Origin: Mactra quadrangularis
Lineage: Eukaryota; Mollusca; Bivalvia; Venerida; Mactridae
NCBI GenBank assembly: GCA_025267735.1
Contig: CM046295.1
Coordinates: forward strand, 12,845,167-12,909,166
Direction: 5' to 3'
DNA length: 64,000 nucleotides
Notes under the pieces: model-generated
What the model was told of the DNA's origin: nothing
The model's input: only the letters and a program-made list of their open reading frames with translations
Database searches by the model: none
Made by a program: the position numbers and the translations under genes
Shown here: piece by piece, positions 10,755 to 21,974 of the stretch
Position numbering within the stretch: the first letter of the stretch is position 1
Layout: each line of letters begins with the position of its first letter

Positions 10755-12703
10755 CACTGTCTAGATCGTGAAACGGTTGCGATTTTCCGTGTCACGGTGT
10801 AGCCACACCAAGATGGCGGAAAAACAACCACCCAAAATGTACATGTTGTTTTTGCATGATATTTTGAGAAATATTCGGGCCTAAACGCGTTATAAAGTTT
10901 CATTTGATCCGTAAATATATAAACTAAAGGGCGGGTGTACTCATCTGACATGTCAAACAGGATTTATGTGAGTTAAAGCCACCAAAGTTGACAAATGACT
11001 GTTTGACAAATTTGAACCGAGAGAGTGTATTCTTTTGATAAAATCGCCGTAAGTACGGCACTTAGCGTGTTGTAAATACGATTGTGAGATAGTGTATAAG
11101 CATGAAATTATACTTACAAATTATACAAGTTCTTATTTATTTTGTTATATCAAAACATGCCTACTTTCGGTTTTGTCTAAGCAACGGTTGAGATATTAGC
11201 CCCGGTGAAGATTTTCCGTAAGAAATGACCCGGCGTTGCCATAAAAAGTGGATACGGTGTATTCATTTGCGTTAAAGAGAACACGGTTAGGACACTCATT
11301 CAAACGCTTGAAATGCGACCAGACCATTTGGAATACTGTCGAATTGTAGGCAAGGCAAAACGTAGCAGTATTTGTTAAAACACAGATACGGGTTTGGTCA
11401 AATCGTAAACCAATTTAAATCTTCTAACTGTTTATCAAAGTCCTCGTACATGGAATAAACGTTTGCTGAGAGGGACCTGCTAAAGTTACACTGCCGAGTG
11501 CTTTTATTGATGCTGACGCTTAGTACGTTTTTCACATCTGGACTGGGAAGTAATTAAATCAGTATCAACAGAAATATCTTGTTAAGATTCTTGTATATTT
11601 TCTAGCTTTTTTACATACGGACACTTCTTATTTTCTAGAAAGGATGTACATATGTGTTGATTCACTTTGAAATATTCCCCAGTTTGCAGTTCAAAATTTG
11701 GTGTTAGTCTTTCGTCAGACGGCTATATCGGCCGGTTAATACTTTTGAAACCATCTCATCCGTCATTTTATCTGCAATTTGGCATGCTTTTCTACTGAAT
11801 GATGAATGCATGCTAGGAGATCGGATTTCGAAAACTTACCGTGGTAGCATTTATAGACTTTTCCATTTTGACACTTGGGAGAACAAAATTGTGAAATATT
11901 TAATTTTTCACAAAAGGGCCTTTATAAGTATCAGTTTGGTATTTCTGTACTACATTATTTTTAAGTACCAATACGAAAGGTGACATTCTGGAATAGTGGG
12001 AATAGTGGGAATAAAATAATACTAACTGATTTATAATTAGGCGTTGTTTCTGCAAAGATTTACGTATTGCACACATTGGGCTTTTCTGTATAGCGAAATA
12101 CGAAGATAATGCCAATGTGATTTACTTCAAATGATATGGTTGCGTTTAGCCTTTGGATGGGTGTCCGAACCGTGTTCACTTTCACGCAAATGTATACACC
12201 GTGTCCACTTTTTATGGCAACACCGAGTCATTTCTTACAGAAAATCTTCACCGGAGCTAAAATCTCAACCGTTGCTTAGACAAAACCGAAAGTAGGCATG
12301 TTTTGACGAAACAAAATAAATTAGAACTTGTACAATTTAAAGGTATATTTGCGTGCATATACACTATCTAACAAACGTATTTATAACACGGTAAGTGCCG
12401 TACTAACGGCGATTTTATAAAAAATCATACACTTTTCTCGGTTCAAATTTGACTGACGGTCATTCGTCTACTTAGGTGGCTTTAATTCACATAAATCTTT
12501 CGTGACATGTCAGGTGAATACACCCGCCTTTAGTTTATACATTTACGGATCAAATGAAACTATGTAACGCGTTTGGGGCCGAATATTTCTCAAAATATCA
12601 TACAAAAAACGACACGTACCTTTTAGATTGTTGTTTTTCCGCCATCTTGATGTGGCTACACCGTGACACGGAAAATCGCCACCGTTTCACGATCTAGACA
12701 GTG
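10755..12703. mobile_element. Large inverted-repeat element, 1949 bp, unit 1 only
   Basis: The arms are about 560-580 bp (10755-11320 and 12125-12703), in inverted orientation with moderate divergence, around a centre of about 800 bp. The outermost bases are CACTGTCTAGATCGTGAAAC and its exact complement. Unit 2 lacks it: TATGCAATCGG joins directly to TTTAAAAAATAAAC near 33822-33840. The ends resemble CACTA-type termini (CACTG), but no 3-bp target duplication is visible, so a foldback or Mutator-like origin is also possible. There is no transposase frame; the longest open frame inside (11900-12115, minus) is not recognisable. Confidence 0.85.
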
Positions 12704-13497
12704 TTAAATAATAAACTTACTACATGGTCTACGAAATTATCCGAGCGGAACATACGATTGAAAACGAAGAAACATCGATTAAAAGTTAAACCTTGTTTAA
12801 TAATACAAATAGTTGAAGGGTAATATGATAGCATTCCACAGTGCAAACAATATTATTGAAATATAAAAGGAGGATTATTACAAAAGTACTTGAATCTCGG
12901 ATATAGCGCAGTAGTTGATAGCAAAATTTCAAATCCGAAAGTTCTTAGTCGGCATATAGTTAGGGTTAAACAATACAGTATAAACAGTATTGCAATATAT
13001 GTCAATACGTATCGGTTTTTGCGCAGACATACGAAGCATGATTTAATATGCGTGCATTGTCTTAATTGCATCAATATTACATATAAATATTTATTCCCAA
13101 ACGATCTCTTATCCAAGTGTTATCATCAGTTGTGTCAAATGAACACTATGTTAGACAAAGGTACGTTTTGAAAAAGGCTTAAAATATAATTATTTTCCAT
13201 TTGACGCAGCGTTTAACACTTTAAAGCACAATAAAACTATTACAAGTTTTCAACCCATTTTAAAATTTATTTAATAATTTGATGTTCAGATTTTATAAAA
13301 ACAACCAATAAAGCACAAACTAAAACGGTTAAAAACCATCAGAAGTTTTATTGCAATATTAACCGGTATATCGGTTAACAGTTTCACCCAGCTAATATCA
13401 AACTATACATTAAGAAAAGATGTTTCTAGATTAAACGATTGTCATTATATCAAAATAAAATTACACTATTATTGTTTATGTATACATACTGTTTCTT

Positions 13498-13990
13498 AAA
13501 CCGTGTTTAACACCGTGTCAACACAATTAAGGTAACATGTCTTTTACGACTGCAAGCCTTACTAATCCACCTGGACCGTTGTCAATGACCAGCCGCGTGT
13601 TCAGTAACTACTGTTAGCGAACGTTACGGATACAGGAGAACTCAACCGGAAGACAACTTAACCCGTGCATAACTCAACTCAAAGTTTGGACAACTCAATC
13701 CGTTAGTAGCGGATTGAGTTGTCTCGGGTTGAGTTGCCCTTGACTTGAGTTGTTCTGACACTTCCGTTACGGAACGTTTTGGAACGTTCAGGATACGTTA
13801 CGGAACGTTTGGAACGTTCAGGGTAACTGAACATGCTGCAGTACTCACCTACTCCCCTACCAGGCAAGCAACCTTTCCTTATACCATGTTAATGGACGTT
13901 ATAGTAAATTTTCATGGAAGTGTATAACCGCACCGGTATGGATTCGAACATGTATCCACTTCGGAACACTAGATTCAAATTAAAAAAAGT
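13498..13990 (-). repeat. SINE family III copy upstream of gene A, interrupted by a MITE
   Basis: The SINE tail lies at 13498-13545 (ACACCGTGTCAACACAATTA) and its body resumes at 13839 (CAGTACTCACCTAC...) to about 13990. The MITE at 13593-13838 interrupts it. The arrangement is the same upstream of gene B (34590-35215), so both insertions predate the duplication. Confidence 0.75.
13593..13838. mobile_element. MITE (CGTGTTCAGT family) inserted in a SINE
   Basis: Imperfect inverted ends CCGCGTGTTCAGTAAC and GTAACTGAACATGCTG are flanked by CAG on both sides (13590-13592 and 13839-13841). The interior has a strong hairpin (CTCAATCCG...CGGATTGAG) and tandem GGAACGTT words. It is related to 29563-30175 and 45567-45875, and has a copy at 34817-35063. 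Confidence 0.8.
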
Positions 13991-14094
13991 GCGCCTCAGA
14001 AACGTGTTAGAACCAGAACATGTATCAATTTATTATAAAGGTGTCAAGCTACCGATATGTTTATTTGATTAATAATCAATCTAAAATCATCCAC

Positions 14095-14664
14095 TCGGTC
14101 ATTCACTCATGATTTTATCTGACAACTTCGCAACGGGTCACGTTCAGATGGATTTTGTTTTTATGATATTCTTGACGCAATCATTGTGCTTAATAAGTTT
14201 TTTATATCGTCTATGTGACGCCATTCGTAAAGAACTGTCTAATTATAGCCAGTGAATAAAACACACCATCAAACTGGCTTGCTAACTCGGTCTAAAAATA
14301 GAGATTACGACTGTTTCATACATACTAAAGCTACGCATTGATTGATCGACACAAAGATCATCTGATCTTGATAACCATGTACGATGTCCGGGGTCCTAAA
14401 ATAGTGGTCTAAAGAATATCTGTTAACGAAGACGGAAACTTGTTTAACGACCCTTGGATACATCAATACATTGTATGTTTACTGCCTTATATGGATATGG
14501 TTTTACATAAAAGCAGTATTTATTCGTCTCTCAACGTAGATTAACGCAACGCTACACTGTAGTATAGTGAAATAACATTTTAAAGATATAAACCGCTGGA
14601 TCATATAGAAGGAGCTAAGCGTTAAGTTTTAACTGATATTTGTGTGAAGGAATATTTTAGTAAA
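14095..14664 (+). promoter_or_regulatory. Putative promoter / 5' region of gene A
   Basis: Strongly conserved with 35330-35890 upstream of gene B. Visible elements are a CArG-box match CCTTATATGG (14485-14494; same in B at 35712-35721) and a TATAAA (14587-14592; B 35813-35818) about 75 bp before the ATG. Degenerate copies of the part around 14160-14430 occur elsewhere in the window. The transcription start is not determinable from sequence, and the motif roles are inferred. Confidence 0.4.
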
Positions 14665-17600
14665 ATGGCTGAAAAAAAAGAAAGTGACAATCTTAGTTAT
14701 TCACAATTGAATGCGACTGACGAATACCACACGCTATGTTGTACTCGTTGTGCAAAAGATAGGAGAAACAAACCGTCTGTGAAATACTGTACAACGTGTT
14801 GTGAATATTTTTGTAAGGATTGTTTGAAAAGTCATAACAGTTTTCCTGTCATGGCCAAACACCCGACTGTTGATACTGACACCCTTGAAAATACTTCGAA
14901 GACAACTGGTGACGAAATGTATGCAGTGCCGACAGAATTTTGTCCACGTCACCCATTGAAAGTGATCGAAATGTATTGCTGGAGTGAAGATATCGTTGGA
15001 TGTAGCGTATGTTTTAATCTAGAGCACAAGTAAGTGAATATGTTTTTAGATGGGGTTTCCCCATGTTAAGTAGTGGACTGTAGCAACTCTTCATTAAAAT
15101 CCGCCGCGGATGATTACATTAGGCCGCGCACTCGAATTTGAAGCCATAATTACTACTGCAATAAATGTAGTTAACGTGTTAACAAGCAGGCGACATGCTG
15201 AAAGGTTCCTTGCATCGCCTCCGTGTGTTGTATTAGTCATATATTCCATTTAAAGTCATCCTTTCCGACAGCGCTATTGGTGATTTGATTAGTTTTATGA
15301 ACACTAGTCAGTTACTTTCCCTTACAAACTCTTCAAATATGAAGGTCCATCCATATATTTGGGTTACTCGGATTATCAAGACATACATCTGATAAAATAA
15401 TTTGACATTCTTACATAGAAATTCATAGCAATGATAACATCCGAGGGTTCCAATTGATATGACCTGCTTACTGCTAGATCTATTCAGATTATATCAAGGA
15501 ACGATAATTGCCAAATTGTCCTTATTCTTATAAGGCCGCTTTTTATAATTTTATCTTTCAATCTCTATATCAAGTGAAATATTACACATTGACTGCAAAA
15601 TAAAATTACACACTTGACTGGAACGGTTATATGTGGCAATAATCTACGGCATGAGACACGTTGCAATATTCTAAACTGAAAAAATTATGTGTAACAAAAA
15701 ATATTTCTTTTGTATAAAAAATATATGTTTAATAAAACATTTATACATGAATGTTTAAAAAAATATTTGTGTTGTAAAAAAAATTATGTGTTGTAAAAAA
15801 ATATTTGTTTTGTATAAAAATATATGTAGTATAAAAATATATGTGTTCAATAAAAATATTTATGTCTTGCAAAAAAAATATTTGTGGTATATTAAGATCA
15901 AGGTATGCATTTTGAATTTAAACTTCAAACTTCACAATTCTTAGTGAGCATATGACATGCATTTTATAGCAAACATGTTCTTTTTGACTTAAGAATTAAT
16001 TAAATCATAGACATAGTTTATTTATATGACAATAAATAAACTGTTATAACTATGTTAGAACGTGTATGAACGAAATTAACCAAATATAACCAAATTCCTA
16101 GTGCGACAAAATATGAGACTTAGCAATGTTAAAGATGACGTCACAACTGTCATACAAACTCTGTCATAAAATCATTAAAATGGAGTTTATTTTTTGTTTC
16201 AGATCATGTAATGATATTCACTACATCACTAAATATGTTGTAGACAACAATCCAACGCGTACAATTCGCCAAGTTCATCAAAAACTAGGTGAAACAGAGA
16301 AAAACATTGATGATTTAGAAACTAAGTTAAACAAATTTGATGGGGAGTTTGAAAAAAATAAATCTGAATGCAAACAGGCAATAAAGCAATACAGAAAAGA
16401 CATCAATGATGCTATTGATGACATTGAAAGACGAACATTATCTGAATTAGAGAGAGAATACAACAGATGCAGACAAAATAAGAATACACAGAGTAAGACA
16501 ATTCAAGAAATGAAATCAGATCTGAAGCGGTACCGCAGTGATCTTGAATCAGAACAAATTAATCTGTCACAGAAATTTGTATTGGCGATTATGGGTCAAA
16601 CATTGATCAAACAAACAGAAACAATTGGCTCAAGAACAACTGAGAACCAAACATCTACACCACAGTTTAGTAGAAATACTGACATATTAGCTTTTCTATT
16701 AAATGTACTAACTTTAGGACTGATAAGTTCACCAGGACATCAAGACACCATGGAAACAGCATCAAGAGATAAACAAACCAGTCAACCAGCATCTACATCC
16801 GCTACAACAACAACAGCAGGTGCTACCGGAAGTAGTATAGGTACAGGTAATGTTAGAAACGTATCACAGAAATCAAAGAAACAAGGTTTATACAAAGTAG
16901 TAAATAAGTGTGAATTTAACATAAAACAGTCTGATGATAAAACATCATGTTATATATGGTCATCATGTATAGTAGATGATAGTTGTATAGCACTTGCTGA
17001 CATCAGCAATAAAAAGTTAAAATTAGTTGATAGTAAAACTTATAACATTATATCATCATTATCATTAGATGCTGCACCTCGGTCTGTGTGTAGATTAGAT
17101 AGTGGAGGTGTAGTTGTAAGTTTTTGTAATAAAACGATACAGTTTATATCATGTAAAGATAAACTTGTTGTAACTCGTACACTCAGTATGGAACATGATT
17201 GTACTTGTAAAACTGTTAGTACTAATAATATGTTTATATCTAGTTCAAGTGAATTACATATTTATAATTTACAAGGTAAATCATTGAAATCCTTTACTGA
17301 AATTAAGTCTGGAAATAAAACATTCTCTAATATCAGTGACGTCACTATAAGTGATGATCAAAGTATGATTCATATTGTTGACTGGGATAGTGGTGTTATA
17401 ACATTAGACATGAATGGTAAGATTTGTTGGGAGTTTTCAGAAAAAGTATTGAGGGGAGCAATGGGAGTATGTACTGATGGTTCAGGTAATGTTCTAGTAT
17501 ATGGTTGTTGGTCAAGCAATGTTATAATGTTAAGTCAAGGTGGTGAAAATATAGGAGAAATTGTTAGAGAACAGGATGGTTTGAGAGGTCCATGTACGGT

Positions 17601-17676
17601 ATGTTATGATAAAAATAGAAATACATTGATTGTTGGTGGTTATTTTAATAACATTAATGTATTCACTTTACAATAA
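14665..17676 (+). CDS. Gene A: RING-less TRIM-like protein (two B-boxes, coiled coil, NHL-like propeller), 612 aa
   Basis: Two coding exons, 14665-15029 and 16203-17676. The intron starts GTAAGT and ends TTTGTTTCAG; the joined frame has 613 codons including TAA. The start ATG is the one conserved in gene B. Residues 1-122 hold two zinc fingers: B-box 1-like (C26, C29, C42, C45, C50, C53, H57, H66) and B-box 2-like (C93, H96, C105, C113, C116, H121, C124 completed by exon 2). About 140-262 is coiled coil, 283-296 a hydrophobic stretch (ILAFLLNVLTLGLI), 305-350 a Ser/Thr-rich linker, and 350-612 a repeated NHL/WD-like propeller. There is no RING, so ubiquitin-ligase activity cannot be assumed; the propeller presumably binds a ligand (protein or RNA in TRIM-NHL families). 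AATAAA at 17746 is a candidate poly(A) signal. The 5' part is nearly identical to gene B and the 3' end and flank are closer to gene C, so this appears to be a recombinant gene. Confidence 0.88.
15030..16202 (+). other. Intron of gene A
   Basis: 1173 bp, phase 2. It contains an irregular AT-rich repeat at 15690-15890 (AAAAATATTTGTG and TATAAAAATATATG words) that is much shorter in gene B's intron (36890-36955). A TGACGTCA octamer lies at 16136-16143 just before exon 2, also present in B. The open reading frame extends upstream of the acceptor, so an alternative start in the intron cannot be excluded. Confidence 0.8.
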
Positions 17677-17753
17677 CAAACATACATTACACAAGATTAG
17701 ATTTATATAGAAAGTAAGTTTGAATTGACAGTATCCTCTGTAAACAATAAATA

Positions 17754-17906
17754 GCCGCGACTGTGGCTTAGTGGTTAGCATGTCTGACTTCGAATCCGGA
17801 GATCCGGGTTCGAATCCCGGTCGCGGTAGGTCATACCCTATACATGAATTGTCGGCCTCGTGGTAGGGTAAGTTAGTACTGGTGAAAGAAAAGGTGAAAA
17901 AAGGTA
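17754..17906 (+). repeat. SINE family I, 3'-truncated, in the gene A 3' region
   Basis: The tRNA-like head (GCCGCGACTGTGGCTTAGTGG; B box GGTTCGAATCC near 17808) is followed by the start of the family I body. It is flanked by AACAATAAATA at 17743-17753 and 17907-17917. Gene C has the same insertion (50519-50671), while gene B keeps the single uninterrupted AACAATAAATA at 39181-39191. The duplicated target includes an AATAAA hexamer. Confidence 0.93.
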
Positions 17907-18902
17907 AACAATAAATATATTCCATCAGAGCGATCAAGAGCTTTTCATTGATGCAAGTTACATATTTTATCATTTCTTTCATGGAAATCTCAAAATCTTA
18001 AAAATAAAACACTTCTTGGGATTTTAAACAAATAAGGTAATTAATGTTTATAGTGACGTCATGAATATTAGAGAATATTTTATCTTTGTTTGTTATTTAT
18101 ACATTGATTTAAATGTCTTAGAAAATATTAAACACTAATGTATAAACATGTTTCTTCGATTGTTGTGATACAATGGACAATGTAAAAGTTTTACTTGTAC
18201 TTAGTTAAAGCCACTATATGAAGATATATTCATTAACAGTAGACTTGAAAACTGTTTTACAACCATGAAGATATTAAAATATAACATGCATTGAAGACAC
18301 AATTAGTAGTTCAAACCATTCTGCTTTCTTAATTTGAGTTTGACAAAGTGTCCAATTCTTATAAAAGTGGGATACTTTTATAAGAGCACACTATATTCAT
18401 TTATTCGCTGATGTTTAATATACCTGATCCAAAATAGTTGAAAAGCTTAATTATGTAATTTGGAGTAAGTTTTTTTCTCTAATATGGCTTCATCTTTAAC
18501 ATACTGTGATAAAAACTATTGTTTTGAGTATTGACAACCGAATTCTACTTTCGGTTTCGTTACATACTTTCACTTTAAAATACAATAAATAACATTAACA
18601 TATCTAAGCAATATTTGCATTTATATTAAAAATCTTGTTCATTAGAGGTGTTTGATACAGATAAATGTCTATTTTCTTTGCAGCCAAAATACATTGTTAC
18701 TTTTGATATAGGGGCTTTAAATGTTTTTGAAGCATCTTAAAAGAATGGAAATATTTTGTCAAAAAAATCTATCTTACACCAATAAATGGACGGAAATACG
18801 CAATGTAGTTAATTATTACTCAATGTTATAACTGTGTAACAATTAGATATTTATCAAATGTTAATATATCATTGTCATTAGATTCAGATCATAAATGTTA
18901 TA

Positions 18903-19066
18903 CTGTTAAGTGCCACTATTAGGGCCATCAAAATCAATAACCTTTATAGCAGAATGGACGTAATAAACGGACTTCTCTCTTCTCGTTTAAATATGTATGA
19001 CATAAAATTGTCAAATATATCATGGTATTACAGTAATCAAAGTGGTCATTATAGTGGAATTTACTG
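18903..19066. mobile_element. Mariner-type MITE, degenerate copy (gene A flank)
   Basis: Decayed member of the CAGTAAAGTTTCACTATAAG family; it aligns with 51166-51330 (gene C flank) and 39704-39864 (gene B flank). All three sit at the same place in the gene 3' flank, so the insertion predates the gene duplications. Confidence 0.65.
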
Positions 19067-19299
19067 AAGTATGTACATGTCATAATACTATAGTAAAAAA
19101 AAATAATTATTTCAATGAATATGTAATTTACTTAAAAAAATCTGTAACAAGTAAACATATTATGTTTTTATTCTAATTTTAATACATTTACTTTGTGATT
19201 CATTTATTTAATTACATACATTTGTTATATATTAGTGCCACAGGTTTATAAATTTAAAAACATGTTAATGTAATGTGTTATAATGCATTTTCTATAGCT

Positions 19300-19475
19300 T
19301 TGTTCGAATTTCTTTTTGAACCCAAATGCTCTCAGATAGATCTCAAAGGTAAGGTGTTTGGTTATAAACATCTTCGGACGTATACAGTGTAGGTGATCCG
19401 TATGGGTGTCCTAGGATCGATCTGCATTTTCTATGTCTCGTAAAATATTATCACGACGACAGTACGCCTGAAAAT
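19300..19475 (-). pseudogene. Fragment of an L1-type ORF1 protein, broken
   Basis: The minus-strand translation contains QAYCRRDNILRDIENAD then a stop. The copy at 51560-51737 is open here. The YSRRDN-type motif is characteristic of the segment after the coiled coil in non-LTR retrotransposon ORF1 proteins. Only a short 3'-flank remnant is visible, with no reverse transcriptase. Assignment is by motif memory only. Confidence 0.4.
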
Positions 19476-19816
19476 TACAAATTAAACATGATCATTTATT
19501 GTACAAAGTGTAATTGATTTTGAAATAAAAATATATAACATTATCTTGATATGTAAAACTATGATTACAAATATTAGGAATGGACATACTAATGTATTTA
19601 TGCATATTTGTATACTTATCTATATAGATAATGTATTAATAAATCTTATGAAATAGGATTATAGTCTATATTTGTTTTATATCAATGTCACAGTGTCACC
19701 AACTCTATTACAACCTGTGACGTTGCCTGACGTCCGTACCTCAATTCTTCCCTAGTTTCTTAATTACATTGACAGCAGTTATTCACGATCGATCTGATAC
19801 ATTTGTGGAGTATCTT

Positions 19817-20144
19817 AGCCTCCCAGGCTAGCTAAGTTGGTAGCACGTAAGTATACTTACTAATCGCGGGATCGTTGGTTCGATTCCCTGGTGGGGCATA
19901 ATTTCGAGGAGCTTGGTTATGGAATTATTTCTACGGCCATTCTCTCTCTTACCAATGATTTTTAATTACATATGGCAGTTGTCAGTCACTTGTCAGTGAC
20001 GAAAGTATGTGCTAAGTAGTTGGTTGACAGCTAAATCAAGAGATTTAGCCTTTCCAGGAACAGTAAGCAGGTGGACTGACCGCCGTCATATGACCTATAC
20101 AAAATGTTGCTACGGCGTTATACCCGACAAAAACAAAACAAGCT
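19817..20144 (+). repeat. SINE family II, full length
   Basis: Head GCTAGCTAAGTTGGTAGCAC and B box GGTTCGATTCC resemble a tRNA-Lys. The body is followed by ATGTTGCTACGGCGTTA and an ACAAAAACAAAACA tail. It is flanked by GAGTATCTT at 19808-19816 and 20145-20153. The same insertion lies at about 52079-52396. Confidence 0.88.
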
Positions 20145-20384
20145 GAGTATCTTCATTATTTTAAGTACACATTTACGTAACTCATTTTATGTAAATAAAT
20201 ATGTTTAAAGCAAACCTTTGACCGCGTTTTACAATAATAAAATCATGACATGATTGAGCTCAACATGGTTTGTCACTTATACCCGAATGCAAAGTTCTAC
20301 CTTTATAGTTTACAATAATATTGCTCTAAGTTATCTATATAGCTCGATTGTGAAACAAGTTCATACAAACAAAGTTATACTTTT

Positions 20385-20560
20385 GAGTTGGTTTGCTTGA
20401 ACCCCAGATTTGAGCTAGTTGGGTAAAGTGTCTGGCTCAAAGAAACATTGGGGTAGGATTGGATGGCATTCAAACCATCGCGGTGTTGGCTATCTTATAA
20501 TTACAAGTCCAACGTCGTTACCACTCAGCCACAAATCTTCCTTTATTATTGGTATTAGTG
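20385..20560 (-). repeat. SINE family IV (class II tRNA-like head)
   Basis: On the minus strand the head reads like a tRNA with a long variable arm (GGCTGAGTGGTAACGACG ... GGTTTGAATGCC), followed by a short body. Family members also lie at 21640, 23585 and their unit 2 copies. Confidence 0.6.
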
Positions 20561-20659
20561 ACCTCAGTGACATTTTGTATGTACATTCTTTACATCAAAC
20601 TGTGAATTCTGAACAATATTTGTTAAGTCAAAAAGTAACTGGAACCATGCACAAAACAA

Positions 20660-20950
20660 TGGCTTTTTTACTGGCTCAACGCAGTATCAACACAATTAGG
20701 GTCTATTTTACGGAGGACAGCGCACCTAACTTCACTATTGAACTGTATATACTGGATCGTTGTCTGTAACCAGTACTAACATACCTTTCCACAAATCTTA
20801 CAATTTTGTTATATAAATGTACCTAATTAATGGAGGAAAATTAACACCATTTTCCATTTTTTGTAGAAGTATATAAGCGTCCAACCAGTACCACCTTCTG
20901 GAAACTAGATTAGAAATTACAGCGACCAATCAATTGTGCCAGTATCCGTA
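20660..20950 (-). repeat. SINE family III, old copy
   Basis: Tail AACGCAGTATCAACACAATT at the left, body with CCAGTACTAACATACC and TGGAGGAAAATTAACACC, degenerate tRNA head at the right. Shared with 52925-53205. A 116-residue open frame across 20419-20769 is made of SINE IV and SINE III sequence and is not a gene. Confidence 0.75.
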
Positions 20951-21194
20951 ACACAATGCGATGTCAAGTAAGTTTAAACACATTGAGGACATGTCATAAA
21001 TGTTAAACAAACAAACAGAAAAAAGACAGGTTTGGTAAACAACCCATGTTTTGTTATGAAGAGAATTTGCTTAATATATAAAGGATATTTTATCAATTAA
21101 AGGGAAGTAATTAAGTCAAAACTAGTCATACTCCAAAAACACTACCATTTTTGTTAAAATTGCGTTATTACATACTATATAAAGGCAGATAATT

Positions 21195-21400
21195 TATGAG
21201 CTCGCAGTGAGGGTCAGGTTTAGCGAAATTTTGCTCATGACACAAAAAGATCCTAAAGAGAAATACTAAACTTTGATGATATTTATAAGGTTCTATCCAG
21301 AAAAAGCAATTCCTTGATTAGTTCACCCACATGTAAGATGTCAGAAAATCCCATGGCAACGGTTCTGTTTATGGAGAATAAGCTTCACTGAAGAATGTAG
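21195..21400 (+). other. Degenerate TRIM-like promoter region (relic)
   Basis: GCTCGCAGTGAGGGTCAGGTT, then GACACAAAAAGATC, and CCTTGATTAGTTCACCCACA...GATGTCAGAAAATCCCATGG align in order with gene B's upstream 35345-35680, at about two thirds identity by eye. As in the real genes it follows a SINE III on the minus strand, but no B-box exon follows. Confidence 0.45.
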
Positions 21401-21639
21401 TAGTTCCCTATTATACAAACAAAGTAAAGATACAGTAAGTGCTGCTATGCAACCCGTAAAAATTGATTTCTTAGCTCATTTAGTAAATAAGAATCGATCT
21501 TATACCAAAATTAGAGGTAAATTACGTTATCTTGTAGAAGTAATGACGTCGCAATATATTTCATTATTTGATTAAAATATTCTATTGGACAGCAAACTGA
21601 AAAAGAACATAGTATACTTTGTTTATTGTGAAACATGTT

Positions 21640-21830
21640 CTTAAAAATGAAATAAATCACTTTCGAGTCGCTTTCCAGGTTTCCCAGTTCTGAGCATGTG
21701 GGAAAAGTCTTTCTTTCAAGGACACATAAGGTAGGTTTTGAATAGAATTTCAATCAAGAGAGAGCTGGCTATTCAATGATTACCAGTCGAACATTGTAAC
21801 AATTCGACTAGGCCCGCTCTTATATCATTG
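21640..21830 (-). repeat. SINE family IV, degenerate
   Basis: Words CCAGTTCTGAGCATGTGGG, TTTCAAGGACACATAAGG and the complement of a tRNA-like head at the right. Shared with 53925-54090. Confidence 0.5.
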
Positions 21831-21974
21831 GTATAAGCGGCCTTTTGAATGTATATTCTGTGATCAAACTGTAAATCATTTCTGCTTTAACGTGTCTAAG
21901 TCATAAAAAGTACCTGGCTGGAACCATGCACAAAACATGTTTTTGTTTTACCATTGTTTTACAAATTGTTTCAA

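Noticed and set aside
12853..13171. Overlapping frames of 87 and 93 residues on opposite strands
   Set aside because: Not preserved in the paralogous stretch at 33911-34160; composition is that of AT-rich non-coding DNA.
16126..16202. Start of gene A protein at an ATG upstream of exon 2
   Set aside because: A strong splice acceptor at 16201-16202 and in-frame joining to exon 1, conserved in all three genes, make this intron sequence.
20419..20769. 116-residue open frame
   Set aside because: Built from SINE IV and SINE III sequence, and interrupted in the unit 2 copy.
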